Shown here in pieces: positions 1-11,600 of a stretch of 64,000 bases of DNA; the stretch's first letter is position 1; the number at the start of each line of letters is the position of its first letter. The notes beneath the pieces were generated by a model. The model saw only the letters and a list, made by a program, of their open reading frames with translations. It was not told the origin of the DNA and did not search any database. The stretch covers positions 1,079,248 to 1,143,247 of the forward strand of contig CBDCYP010000001.1 of assembly GCA_965224235.1 (NCBI GenBank), read 5' to 3'. Origin of the DNA: G958295935 sp965224235. Lineage in GTDB: Bacteria > Chloroflexota > Dehalococcoidia > Lucifugimonadales > Lucifugimonadaceae. Made by a program: the position numbers and the translations under genes.

Positions 1-3000
1 CCGGACGTCACCGACCTGGACGGGGACGACCTGACCTACCGGCTGAACACGACCGCGTCGGTATCCGCTCCGGCCACAAACGACCACGCGTTGTTCACCA
101 TGACCGACGCCGGCGTCCTGACCTTCAAGGCGGCCCCCGACTTCGAGGCGGCGAAGAACACCTACACCCTGGTCATTGAGGTGCGGGACAGCAAGGACGT
201 GAACGGCGACGGCGACACCCACTGGGACGACTCCATCACCATCACCATAAACGTCACCAACGTCAACGAGGCGCCGAGCTTCGACGACGGGCTGACCGCG
301 TCGGTGAACGCGGCGGAGAACCAGACCGCGGTGGCCACGCCGGACGTCACCGACCCCGAGAAGGACACGCTCAGCTACCGGCTGGACACCGCGGCGACCT
401 TCACCGATCCCGCGGTCTCCAACGACCACGCGTTGTTCACCATGACCGACGCAGGCGTCCTGACCTTCAACGCCGCCCCCGACTTCGAGGCCGCCAAGAA
501 CACCTACACCCTCGTCATCCAGGTGCGGGACAGCAAGGACGTGAACGGCGACGGCGACACCCACTGGGACGACTCCATCATCCTCACCATCAACGTGACG
601 GACCTGAACGAGGCGCCGTCCTTCGATGACGGGCAAACGGCCTCGGTGAACGCGGCGGAGAACCAGACCGCGGTGGCCGCGCCGGACGTCACCGACCCGG
701 ACGGTGACGACCTGACCTACCGGCTGGACACCGCGGCGACCTTCACCGATCCCGCGGTCTCCAACGACCACGCGTTGTTCACCATGACCGACGCAGGCGT
801 CCTGACCTTCAAGGCGGCCCCCGACTTCGAGGCCGCCAAGAACAGCTTCACCATCGTCATCCAGGTGCGGGACAAGAAGGCCGCCAACGGCGACGCCGAC
901 ACCGTGTGGGACGACTCGATCATCCTCACCGTCAACGTCACCGACGTGGACGAGCCGCCCGACGCGCCCACCGATCTGGAGGTGACGTCCACGGCCAACG
1001 GGCTGAACGTCACCTGGACGGCCCCGGTGATGACGGGCAAGCCGCCGCTGACCGGCTACGACGTGGAGCATCGCCTGCGCACAAGCGCCGACGGCGCCCT
1101 CACCGAGGTGTGGGGCGACTGGACCGACGCGTCCCACGGCGACACGTCCACCAGCGCCGGCATCACCGGGCTGACGCCGGAGGCGACCTACCAGGTGCGG
1201 GTGAGAGGGGTCAACGCCGAGGGCGACGGCCAGTGGGCCGGGCCGGAAAACGGCGTGCCCCTCGTGCCGTCGCCGGGCAACCGGGCGCCGGTGTACACCG
1301 ACTCGTCCAAGACCTTCAGCGTCGATGAGAACACGGCGCCGGGCACCAACATCGGCAAGCCGCTGACGGCCACCGACCCGGACGGGGACACGCTGGAATA
1401 CTCGCTGGGCAGCGGGGTGGACGACGCCAACTTCGCCATCGACTCCGGCAGCGGCCAGCTGAAGACGAAGGGGGACCTGGACCACGAGAGCAAGAGTTCC
1501 TACTCGGTGACGGTGACGGCTGAGGACCCCAGCGGCCTCACAGACACCATCGCGGTGACCATCAACGTGACCGGTGTGAACGAGGCGCCATTCTATACCG
1601 GCTCAGGTGTGACCCTGAAGGTAGACGAGAACACGGCGCCGACCACGGCCTTCGACAGTCCGGTGACCGCCACCGACCCGGACGGGGACACGCTGGAGTA
1701 CTCGCTGGCCGGGTCGGACTCGGGCCACTTCGCCATCGTCGCCAGCAGCGGGCAGCTGAAGACCAGTGGGGCGCTGAACCACGAAAACAAGGATAGCTAC
1801 GCGGTGAAGGTGACGGCTGAGGACCCCAGCGGCCTCTCGGCTGACATCGAGGTGACGATCAACGTGAACGACGTGAACGAGCCGCCGAGCTTCGCCGATT
1901 CGGCCAAGACGCTGGATGTGGCGGAGAACACGGCCCCGGCCACGGCCATCGGCAACCCCATCGCCGCCATCGACCCGGATGGTGATGACCTGACCTACAC
2001 CATCGACGGAGACGACGCCGCGCACTTCCTCATCGTCGCCAGGACGGGGCAGCTCAAGACCAATGGCGTTGTAGACCTCCCCACCAGGAGGACCAGGAGG
2101 TCGGCGCCGGACGACGGAACCACGGACTCCTACAGGATTGTGGTGAGCGTAAGCGACGGCAAAGACGCCAACGGCGACGACGACGACACATTAGACGACA
2201 CGATAGACGTGACCGTCAGGGTAAGGGGCGTCAGACAAGCGTCGGATATGGTGGACTACGACATTGACGACGACGGCCTTATTGAGTTGGCGAATCTGGC
2301 GCGGTTGAACGCCATCCGGTGGGACCTGAACGGAGACGGGGCGGTGGACAACAGCGCCGACCAGCCCAGCCATGACACTGCCTTCCCCAACGCGATGCCG
2401 GGCATGGGCTGCCCCGATACTGATGGGGATGCCGCTACGCCCAACTGCACGGGCTACGAGTTGACCGAGAACCTGGACTTCGACACCGACGGCAGCGGGG
2501 ACGCCAACTCTGCCGACGCCTACTGGAACGGCGGCAAAGGGTGGGAACCCATCGCTTCCGGCGCCAACCCGTTTACCGCGCCGCTGGAAGGCAACGGGCA
2601 CACCATCTCCAACCTGTTCATCCACCGAACCGCCGCCGGTGGCCAAATGGGAGAGCACGAAGTCGGGCTGTTCGCCCATATTGGCCAGATTCACGATCTT
2701 ACAGCCATGGATGTTCATAACTACCATAATGCGATAATCCGCAGACTCGGCCTGATTAACGTCAGCGTAACGGGTGGAGGCGGAGCGACCGGCGGGCTGG
2801 TCGGACACAACGCCGGCGGCAAAATCATTGCCTGCTATTCAACCGGCAGCGTGTCCGCGGGACCTATCTCCGCCGGCGGACTGGTCGGTTTGAACAACCT
2901 GGCCGGCCGGGTGGAAGACAGCTATTCCTCCGCCGACGTAAGGGCGTGGAATTACGCCGGCGGGCTGGTGGGTGATAATTATCGTGGAGGTTACATCTTG

Positions 3001-4584
3001 ACCAGCTATGCCACCGGCGACGTATGGGCGAATAGCGCCGGAGGGCTGACGGGCGGAAACCGGGGCCACATCAAAAACACCTACGCCACTGGCGATGTAC
3101 AGGGCCAAGTCGCCGGCGGGCTGGTGGGACGCAACCGATGGAAGATTTGGAACAGCTATTCCACTGGCGCGGTGACCGGAGTAGGCAGGGGCCCCATCAT
3201 GATCGGCGGTCTGATCGGCAATGGCCAAATCCAATCATACTCGGACCCCAATGATCCTACCCAAACCCTGAGCTTTACCCCCATGGTCCACGATGGCTAT
3301 TGGGACACTGCCGCCAGCGGCCTGAACACCAGCGGTTCGGGGGGGCAGGGCGGCGTGGGGAAATCCGCTCTCGAACTACAGACACCCACAACTTTCGCCG
3401 GCATGTACCAGAATTGGGATGACGCCACTGAATCGCTCGGTCGGGGTGACAACCCTATGTCCTGGGACCTGGGCGACAGCTCGGAGTACCCAGCGCTGAA
3501 GGCAGACTGGGACGGCGACGGTGAGGCGACGGTGGCCGAGTTCGGCAGCCAAGTGCGGTCGGCGCGTATTGCCAGGCGGTCGGCAGCCGCAGAACCCGTA
3601 CACAATCCGCCGGCCAACCTCCAGGCGGAGCTTCAGTCCGGCGGCTCGGTACTGGTGAGTTGGGATACGCCCACCGAGGCTGGCGAAGCTGCCTCCTACT
3701 CGGTGCGCCGGCGCGCCGATGCACCCAACAGCGAGTATGCCGTCGTCGGCCGAGTAGAGGATGGCGATGGCGATGGAGCCGCCGAGTACCTGGACGAAGA
3801 CAGCCTGGAAGCCGGGCAAAGCTACTTCTACTCGGTGCGGGCCCTCGATGGATACGGAGAGCCACTGGGCGAGTGGACGGATGACGTCGGCGTGTCCATT
3901 CCGGCCGCCGCCCCCGGCAACTCCCCTCAGGAAGCACAGGCGGAGAACACGGCGCCGACCTTCGCCTCCACCAGCGCAGCAGTCAGCGTGGCGGAGAACA
4001 CGGCGGCGGGCACGTACATCGCCAAATCGCCCACGGCCACGAACCCGGACGCCGAAGACATCTTGATCTACACCCTGGACGGCAAGGACTCGGGCCACTT
4101 CGCCATCGACGCCGACACCGGCCAGTTGCAGACCAGCGGCGCGCTGGACTACGAGTCCAAGGACTCCTACGCGGTAACGGTGACCGCCACCGACGGCGGC
4201 GGGCTGTCCGCCAGTATCGACGTTATCATCACGGTAACGGACGTGCCGGACACGCCGCCGGGCCAACCGGACACGCCGGAGATAATCAACGTTGAGGAGA
4301 CTTCCTTCCGTATCACCTGGACGGCGCCGGCGGCGGGTTCTTCCGCCATTACCGGCTACGGCATCCAATTCAAACTGACCTCGGAGGAAGATTCCGCCTA
4401 CGCCGACGCTAAACCGACGAAGAGGGGGACCGTCACCGGCTACAACCTGGTGGACCGGAACGGACAGAGCATCACCGCCGGAACGTCCTATGACGTGCGG
4501 GTGCGGGCGAAGAACGTCGAAGCGTGGGGTCCCTGGTCTGAAGCGGCCAGCGTGGTCACCGCCGGCGCGGCGCCATCCAACTAG
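1..4584 (+). CDS. Giant cadherin/Fn3/GLUG adhesin-like protein, 3' part (gene A)
   Basis: The reading frame is open from base 1, so the true start lies left of the window and no signal peptide can be seen. About 1,527 residues are visible. In order they are: three cadherin-like repeats with AENQ, DPDGD and DLNE/DVDE motifs, a fibronectin type III domain (around nt 955-1260), three more cadherin repeats (VDENT/VAENT), one long GLUG module (nt 2250-3570) opening with DYDIDDDGLIEL and closing on a DWDGDG..EFG loop, an Fn3-like domain, a cadherin repeat and a final Fn3 domain. The xENT, DxD and DVNE residues are the usual cadherin calcium positions. The role is probably extracellular adhesion or matrix (inference). 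The C-terminal domain order matches that of gene B, which faces it convergently. The TAG at 4582-4584 looks premature, because cadherin sequence continues in frame after it. Confidence 0.85.
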   Translation, partial: PDVTDLDGDDLTYRLNTTASVSAPATNDHALFTMTDAGVLTFKAAPDFEAAKNTYTLVIEVRDSKDVNGDGDTHWDDSITITINVTNVNEAPSFDDGLTASVNAAENQTAVATPDVTDPEKDTLSYRLDTAATFTDPAVSNDHALFTMTDAGVLTFNAAPDFEAAKNTYTLVIQVRDSKDVNGDGDTHWDDSIILTINVTDLNEAPSFDDGQTASVNAAENQTAVAAPDVTDPDGDDLTYRLDTAATFTDPAVSNDHALFTMTDAGVLTFKAAPDFEAAKNSFTIVIQVRDKKAANGDADTVWDDSIILTVNVTDVDEPPDAPTDLEVTSTANGLNVTWTAPVMTGKPPLTGYDVEHRLRTSADGALTEVWGDWTDASHGDTSTSAGITGLTPEATYQVRVRGVNAEGDGQWAGPENGVPLVPSPGNRAPVYTDSSKTFSVDENTAPGTNIGKPLTATDPDGDTLEYSLGSGVDDANFAIDSGSGQLKTKGDLDHESKSSYSVTVTAEDPSGLTDTIAVTINVTGVNEAPFYTGSGVTLKVDENTAPTTAFDSPVTATDPDGDTLEYSLAGSDSGHFAIVASSGQLKTSGALNHENKDSYAVKVTAEDPSGLSADIEVTINVNDVNEPPSFADSAKTLDVAENTAPATAIGNPIAAIDPDGDDLTYTIDGDDAAHFLIVARTGQLKTNGVVDLPTRRTRRSAPDDGTTDSYRIVVSVSDGKDANGDDDDTLDDTIDVTVRVRGVRQASDMVDYDIDDDGLIELANLARLNAIRWDLNGDGAVDNSADQPSHDTAFPNAMPGMGCPDTDGDAATPNCTGYELTENLDFDTDGSGDANSADAYWNGGKGWEPIASGANPFTAPLEGNGHTISNLFIHRTAAGGQMGEHEVGLFAHIGQIHDLTAMDVHNYHNAIIRRLGLINVSVTGGGGATGGLVGHNAGGKIIACYSTGSVSAGPISAGGLVGLNNLAGRVEDSYSSADVRAWNYAGGLVGDNYRGGYILTSYATGDVWANSAGGLTGGNRGHIKNTYATGDVQGQVAGGLVGRNRWKIWNSYSTGAVTGVGRGPIMIGGLIGNGQIQSYSDPNDPTQTLSFTPMVHDGYWDTAASGLNTSGSGGQGGVGKSALELQTPTTFAGMYQNWDDATESLGRGDNPMSWDLGDSSEYPALKADWDGDGEATVAEFGSQVRSARIARRSAAAEPVHNPPANLQAELQSGGSVLVSWDTPTEAGEAASYSVRRRADAPNSEYAVVGRVEDGDGDGAAEYLDEDSLEAGQSYFYSVRALDGYGEPLGEWTDDVGVSIPAAAPGNSPQEAQAENTAPTFASTSAAVSVAENTAAGTYIAKSPTATNPDAEDILIYTLDGKDSGHFAIDADTGQLQTSGALDYESKDSYAVTVTATDGGGLSASIDVIITVTDVPDTPPGQPDTPEIINVEETSFRITWTAPAAGSSAITGYGIQFKLTSEEDSAYADAKPTKRGTVTGYNLVDRNGQSITAGTSYDVRVRAKNVEAWGPWSEAASVVTAGAAPSN

Positions 4585-5165
4585 CCGCCGACCTTCGCCT
4601 CCACCAGCGCAGCAGTCAGCGTGGCGGAGAACACCGCCGCCGGCACGGACATCGCAAGCTCGCCCACGAACCCGGACGGCCGGGACAGCCTGACCTGCAC
4701 CTTGGGGGGACGGACTCGGGCCACTTCGCCATCGACGCCGGCAGCGGCCTTGAAGGTGAGCACGCAGGCACGGACATCGCAAGCTCGCCCACGAACCCGG
4801 ACGGCCGGGACAGCCTGACCTACACCCTGGACGGCAAGGACTCGGGCCACTTCGCAGCCTCGAAGTTGGCAGCGGCCTTGAAGGTGAGCACGCAGGCACG
4901 GACATCGCAAGCTCGCCCACGAACCCGGACGGCCGGGACAGCCTGACCTACACCCTGGACGGCAAGGACTCGGGCCACTTCGCAGCCTCGACGCCGGCAG
5001 CGGCCTTGAAGGTGAGCACGCCGGCACGGACATCGCAAGCTCGCCCACGAACCCGGACGGCCGGGACAGCCTGACCTACACCCTGGACGGCAAGGACTCG
5101 GGCCACTTCGCAGCCTCGCCGCCGGCAGCGGCCTTGAAGGTGAGCACGCAGGCACGGACATCGTG
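4585..5165 (+). pseudogene. Decayed cadherin tail of gene A with 128-bp tandem repeats
   Basis: Directly after the gene A stop, the same frame still reads a cadherin start (PPTFASTSAAVSVAENT), matching the domain that follows the equivalent Fn3 in gene B. A small deletion near 4705 then breaks the frame. The sequence continues as about four direct repeats starting at 4646, 4771, 4899 and 5027, with a partial fifth at 5155. The spacing is 125, 128, 128 and 128 bp. Each copy carries the cadherin core (NPDGRDSLTYTLDGKDSGHF). Because 128 is not a multiple of three, every copy shifts frame, so this cannot be one functional coding region. Confidence 0.75.
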
Positions 5166-5243
5166 AACGACGCGTGGTCGTTGGTGGGCATGAGTTGGAC
5201 GGTAGGCAGTACCGTCTTTGAACTTGGTTGTTAAGCTGTAGCG

Positions 5244-5410
5244 CTCTCTGAGAGGGTGTCCAATAACTCCCACTGTCACCCTGAGCGAAGTCGAAGGGTC
5301 TGGGGGCGGTTCACCCTGCCTGGCAGATAGTAGATTCTTCGGTCAACTAACGACGACAAACGTTTACAGTCCGGTCCACCGGTACCTTTTTAGACACCCT
5401 CCGAGAGAGG
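5244..5410. repeat. Putative 167-bp MITE-like element with terminal inverted repeats
   Basis: The left end (5244-5266, starting CTCTCTGAGAGGGTGTCC) and the reverse complement of the right end (5388-5410, starting CTCTCTCGGAGGGTGTCT) agree at most positions. There is no ORF inside. The interior holds a variant of the REP-like palindrome (CCCTGAGCGAAGTCGAAGGG, 5279-5298). A related right-end sequence (TTAGACACCCTCTGAGAGA) occurs alone at 23731-23749. The element sits between the decayed ends of genes A and B. Confidence 0.45.
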
Positions 5411-5436
5411 CCAGGTAAAGTCAATTTTTGATCTGC

Positions 5437-5597
5437 CGCCATCGTCCCGGTACTCGGAGCCATCGTCATCGGCGCCCTACACCCGGCGGGGCGCCCGGTA
5501 GAAGCCATCATCATCGGCCTCTGCCAGCGCGTCCCAGGTCAGCAGCGCCGAGCCGTCGGCTTGCAACGCCGCCTGGACATTGACGTGCGCGCCGGTC
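5437..5597 (-). pseudogene. Fibronectin type III debris downstream of gene B
   Basis: On the minus strand just past the gene B stop, a different frame reads QAALQADGSALLTWDALAEA, then FYRAPRRV, then a stop and a further YRDDGG-like stretch. This matches the Fn3 type found inside gene B (PQADGSALVTWDAPSEA..FYRVRRRVDADDGS). It has an internal stop and is out of frame with gene B, so it is a remnant of an older, longer array rather than part of the present protein. Confidence 0.6.
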
Positions 5598-5603
5598 TCC
5601 CGC

Positions 5604-8600
5604 CTACTCCCCCGTCGCCGCCGTCATCACCACCAGTACGTTGTCATCGCCGTCGTAGGCGGTGATCCGGTATTCGTACCGTGTGTTCTCCTCCACGTCG
5701 CCGTCGAAGAAAGACGTTGAGATGTACCACCCAGGGGTCAGCAGGCCGTTCTTCTGCACCGTATAGCGCTTGGCCCCATCGACGTCATCCCACTTTATCC
5801 AGACCCGGCCCTGGGCGAAGTACGCCGTAGCCTGGTAGGAACCAGCCGCATCTGCCGACTCCTCCTGCGCGCTGTCATCGGCTTCCGCCTCATCCCCGCT
5901 GGCCGGAGCGGAGCTGGGCGGCGGGGCGGGGGTGGGGGTGGCCACGACGACTGGAGCAGGGCTGGCGGTGACCGCGATGGCCGCATCCGACCACTCGCCC
6001 CACCCCTCGGCGTTCCTTGCCCGCACCCGCACATCGTAGGACGTTCCGGCGGTGATGCTCTGTCCGTTCCGGTCCACAAGGTTGTAGCCGGTGACGGTCC
6101 CGGTGGGCGTCGGCTTAGCGTCGGCGTAGGCGGAATCTGCCTCCGAGGTCACTTTGTACTGGATGCCGTAGCCGGTAATGGCGGAGGAACCCGCCGCCGC
6201 CGCCGTCCAGGTGACGCGGAAGGAGGTCTCCTTGATGTTGATGATCTCCGGCGCGTCCGGCTGGCCCGGCGGTGTGTCCGCCACGTCGTCAACCTTGATG
6301 GTCACGGCGATGCTGGCGGAAAGCCCGCCGCCGTCGGTGGCGGTGACCGTTACCGCGTAGGAGTCCTTGGCCTCGTAGTCCAGCGCGCCGTTGGTCGACA
6401 ACTGCCCTGTGCCGCTGTCTATGACGAAGTTGCCGTCGTCCGCCGTCGTACCCAGGGTGTAGGTCAGGCTGTCCCCGTCGTCCGGGTCCGTGGCTGTCAC
6501 CGGGCTGCCGATGTCCGCCCCCGCCGCCGTGTTCTCCGCCACGCTGACCTCTGCCGTGCTGGCGGCGAAGACCGGCGGGTTGTTGGGCGGCGGGTCGGGG
6601 CTCGCGGTGACGACAGTGGCCGCCTCCGACCACTCGCCCCACCCCTCGGCGCTCCTCGCCCGCACCCGCACATCGTAGGACGTGCCCTTGACTATGGATT
6701 GCCCCCTGCGGTTCACCACGTTGTAGCCGGTTACGGTCCCTCTCTTCGTCGGCTTAGCGTCGGCGTAGGCGGAATCTGCCTCCGAGCTCAACTTGTACTG
6801 GATGCCGTAGCCGGTAATAGCGGAAGAACCCGCCGCCGGCGCCGTCCAGGTGACGCGGAAGGACCTCTGCTTCACCTTGCTAATCTCCGGCGCGTCCGGC
6901 TGACCCGGCGTCGTATCCGCCACGTCGTCAACTTTGATGGTCACGGCGATGCTGGCGGACAGCCCTCCGCCGTCGGTGGCGGTCACCGTTACCGCGTAGG
7001 AACTGGTGCCCTCATAGTCCAGCGCGCCCTTGGTCGACAACTGCCCGGTGTCGCTGTCTATGACGAAGTGGCCATCGTCGGCAGCGCTGCCCAGGGTGTA
7101 GGTCAGGCTGTCCCCGTCGGAGTCGGTGGCCGTCACCGGGTCGCCGATGTCCGTACCGGCGGCGGTGTTCTCCGCCACGCTGACCTCTAGCGCGCTGCTG
7201 GCGAAGGCCGGGGCCTCCTTCACGTCGGTTACCGTGATGGTTACGTCCAGGCCGACCCACAGCCCCGCGCCGTCGGCGGCGATTACCGTCACCGTGTAGG
7301 AGTCCTGGGACTCGTAGTCCAACGCCCCGCTGGTCTGCAACCGGCCGCTGTCGGCGTCGATGGCGAAGTGGCCGGCATCGGCGCCGTCCAGCAGGTAGGT
7401 CAGCGTGTCCCCGTCGTCCGGGTCAGTGGCCGTCACCGGGCTGCCGATGTCCGCCCCCGCCGCCGTGTTCTCCGCCACCTGGAAGGCTGACGCGCTGTCT
7501 CCGGCGAAGGCCGGGGGACGGTTGTCCCGCACCCCTGCAGTCCACCGGCCAAGCGCTTTCCCATCCCCGTCGAAGGCCCGCACCGAGTAGAGGTAGCGTT
7601 GCCCGGCTTCCCGTCCGTTCCCCTCGTCCCGGTGCGCCACCACCCCGTCGCTGCCGGCAGCCTCGACCCGCCGGGCGATGACGGTGTAGCTGCCGTCGTC
7701 GGCGTCCACCCGGCGCCGCACCCGATAGAAGGCATCGTCCCCGGCCTCGGACGGCGCGTCCCAGGTCACCAGCGCCGAGCCGTCCGCCTGGGGCGTCGCC
7801 CGGAGGTTGGCCGGCTGTCCCGGAGGCGCCGCCGACCGCCGGAACAGTCGCGTCCCCGGCTCCGCTCCGGTCGCCGCCGCCGATGGCGCAAACCAATAGG
7901 GGGTCCCGAGGACCACCGCGCTGTCCGGCCCCCAGCCGTCGACGTTGCGCGCCCGCACCTGCACCGCGTACGTGATCAGGGGCGTCAGATGGGTCATGGT
8001 GTAGGTTGTAGTACCCGCCCCGGTGATCTTCGCCTTATCGCCGTCGTGATAGTACGTTACCTCGTAGATGCGCAACGGCGGCTTGCCCGTCATGTCGGGA
8101 GCGGTCCAGGAGACCTCCAGGCTTCCCTTGAGGGGGACAATGGTCACGCCCGTGGGGGCGCCCGGCGGCTCCGCAACGTCGGTTACCCGGATGATTATCC
8201 CGGTCGAGGGCCTGGCGCCATCGGTGGCAACGGCTGTTATGCCGATCCGGTAGGTGTCCCTGCTCTCGTAGTCCAGCGCGTCCATGGCAGAGAGTTGGCC
8301 GGTAGTGGCGTCGATGTTGAAGCTTTCCCCATCGGGCCACTGAGCGTCGACGAACAGGTTGTATGAGCTGGCGTCCGCGGGCGCCAGGGGCAACGTGACG
8401 CCGAATATGGGAGCGCCGGACGGGGTGTTCTCCGGTACCGTGACCTCGAACACACCCGTGCCGCCTACAGCTACAGAGGGGACGTGATCGTTCGCCATTC
8501 GGCCCTGGCCCCCGAACTCGTAGGATGTCGCCGTGCCGTCGCCGTCCCAGTCCACCTTCAGCGTCGGGTAATGGCCGCTGGACCCGAAGTCCCACGGGTC

Positions 8601-11600
8601 GTCGCCGAATCCGTCCCCGTCCAGGTCCACGTCCCAGTTGGCGTAGATGCCCGTATAGTCGGTGACCCATTGCAGCTCCTCGGTGGTCTTGCCCTCGCCG
8701 TAGACCCACTTGTCGTCCCCGGGCCGATGCCGGGAGGTGAGGATATCCCAGTAGCTGTCGTATTCCTGGCCGCCGTAGCTCTTGCCGATCAGTCCGCCAA
8801 CTTTCCAGTGGACCTCCATCATGTAGGCGAGGTCCCGCCGGGAGCGGTCCTTGCGCTCCCCGGGCTGGAATCCGGCCAGGCTGATCGGGTGACCGCCGGT
8901 GGAGTAGCTGGCCACAATCGGCCCGCTGCTGTCGCCCACCAGTCCGCCCACCCAGGTAGGCGTGTAGGGGAGATAGTATCTGGAACTGAAGCCGTCTACC
9001 CACCGCCCCGGGATCGAACCCGTGTCTTCTAGCCCGCCGAAGCCCAGGTTGCCGGTGGCGTAGCTGGCGATGATGCCCCCGTCGTCCGAGCTGGAGTTAT
9101 GGCCCACCAGCCCGCCGACCCAGTTCATACCCGACACGCGGCCGGTGGCGTAGCTGGCCTTGACCGTCCCCAGTCGCAGGTATCCCACCAGCCCTCCGAC
9201 GTTGCTGCTCTCCCAACCGTCGCCGGACACGTCGGCCTTGGAGTAGGTCTCGCTAATCAGGCTGCGGGCTTCTCCCACCAGCCCGCCCACGTAATGTTCT
9301 CCGTTCACCTCGCCGGTGGTGTAGACACGGCGCGCCGAGCCGTAGGCCCGGCCCGCCAGGCCCCCCGCGTACTCCCGGCCGGTTACGTCCACGTTTTCCA
9401 GCCCCAGGTTGCGGACTTCGCCGTACTCGACCCCGCCCTCGCGGATGCCGGCGGTGGAAAACAGCCCCACGTAGTCCTGGTTTGGCCGGTCGACGTACAG
9501 GTTGGAGATGGTGTGCCGATTCCCCTCGAAAATCCCGTAGTACTGGAAGGGCGCCCAGCCCCTGCCGCCGTTCCAGTAGTCATCGCCGGAGTCGGCGCCG
9601 CTGCCGCCGTTGGTGTCGAAGTTCAGGTCCGCCTCCAGCTCGTAGCCCGTGCAGCCGCTGGGGCAGCCCATGCCGGGGGCCGCGTCGGGGAAGGCGGCGT
9701 CATAGTCGGAGCCGCCACCGGCGCCGTCGCCGTCCGCGTCCCAGCGCATGGCGTTCAGCTGGTCCAGGTAGTTAATCTCGATCAGCCCGTCGTCGTCGGT
9801 GTCGTAGTCCACCCTCTGCCACGCCGCCGCCGGCACGCCGTTGGCGGACGTCCAGCCGCTTGGGTTCTCGTGGCTGAGGGCGCGCACCCGCACGTTGTAG
9901 GTGGCGCCGGCGGTCAGGCCGGTTATCTGGGTGTCGGTCCTGGTGTCGGAGTGGGAGTGCGAGGTCCATGCTGTGGCCGTGCTCAGCTTGTACTCCACGC
10001 CGTAGCCGGTTACGGGCGGCTGGTCCGTCCTGACCGGCGCGATCCAGGTGACCCGCAGCCCCTCGGCAATCGGATTCGCCGTCAGCCCCGCCGGCGCTCC
10101 CGGCGACTCGGACGTGTCGTCGTCGACGCCGACGATGAGATCTATGGAGTCGTCCCAGGCCGCATCGGGGTGGCCGTCGGCGTCCTTGCTGTCCCGCACG
10201 AGCAGCGTGACCCTGTAGCTGGACTTCCTCTCGTCGTCCGCCGCGCTATCGAGGCTCAGCGCCCCTGCGCCGGAGATGTCGAAGGCGGTTGCGTCCGCGC
10301 CGCTCTTCCCGTAGGTCAGCGCGTCGCCGTCCGGGTCGGAGGCGGGGTAGCTCCCCACCAGCCTCGCGCCCTCCGCCACGGTGGGCGTTGTGTCGGCGGC
10401 GTCGAAGGTCGGCGCGGCGTTGGCCGCCGAGCGGGGCTGCCGTCCGAACTCCTGCCAACTCGCCGCCCCGTCGCCATCGGTGTCGTACTTCAGCGCCGGG
10501 TACTGGATGGCCGTCCCGAAGTCCCAGGTGGCGGTTGGCCAGTTCGAGTAGATGCCGCTGGCGCCGGTGGGCGTCTTCAGGTTGCTGGTGCTCTGGCCCG
10601 TACCGCCGTTGCTGGTGGCCTGGCCGGTGGTCTGCGTGTCCCAGTAGGTCTGCTGTCCGTTGATTCCGTATTGGTCAGCGGAGGGGTAAAGCAGTCCGCC
10701 CGAATTCCGGCCGGTAACAACGCCGCGGGCATAGCTGTAATAGACAGTGGCATTGCTGCTGGACACATAGCCAAGCAGCCCGCCCACGTAGCTGCTCCCC
10801 GTCACCCTGGCGGCGCTGTAGGTGTTGCGCAGCGAGGCGTTTGGATGATGTTCCCCGATCAGCCCGCCGATCAAATCCCGCCCCGAGACCGCGCCGGTGA
10901 CATAGACGGCCTCAACGCCGCTGAAGGCGGACGTCTCCCCGGCCACCGCCCCGATAAAGTCTCGGCCCGTTATGTTCACCCGCTCCAGCCCCAGGTTGCG
11001 AATTCGGCCTCCGTCGCCGACAACACGGAACAGCCCGATGTAGTCGGTGGACCCCCGGTTGATGAACAGGTTGGCGATGGCGTGGCCGGCGCCGTCGAAG
11101 GTGGCGGCGAATGGGGCGCTCGAGGAACCGATGGGGGCCCAGCCGGCGCCGCCGTTCCAGTAGGCGGCGTCGGCGGCGGTCACGGTATCGTCGTTGCCGT
11201 GGGTGTCGAAGTCCAGGTCCGCCGTCAGCTCATAGCCCGTGCAGTCGTTGTCGTCGGCGTCGGTAGTGGTGACGGGGCAGCCCATGCCCGTTTCGGGATT
11301 GGGGAAGGCCAGCGCGTACCCCGCATTCGTTGACGCCCCGTTGCCGTCCAGGTCCCAGCGGACGGCGTGCAACTTCGCCAGGCTATCCACGTCGATCAGC
11401 CCGTCGTCGTCCCGGTCGTAGTCCATCAGCTGCGCCGGCGCCGACCGCGCCTGCCGCCCGAACTCCTGCCAGGTCGCCAACCCGTTCTCGTTGGTGTCGT
11501 ACTTCAGCGCCGGGTACTCGCTGGCCGTGCCGAAGTCCCAGATAGCCGCTGCCCAGGCCCCGTAGATGCCCGCGGCGCCGGTGGGTGATTGCAGCCCGCT

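Noticed and set aside
9007..9031. tRNA T-arm-like sequence (GGGTTCGATCCCG on the minus strand)
   Set aside because: It lies in the middle of the gene B coding frame, the loop is 6 rather than 7 nt, and no acceptor, D or anticodon arms can be built around it.
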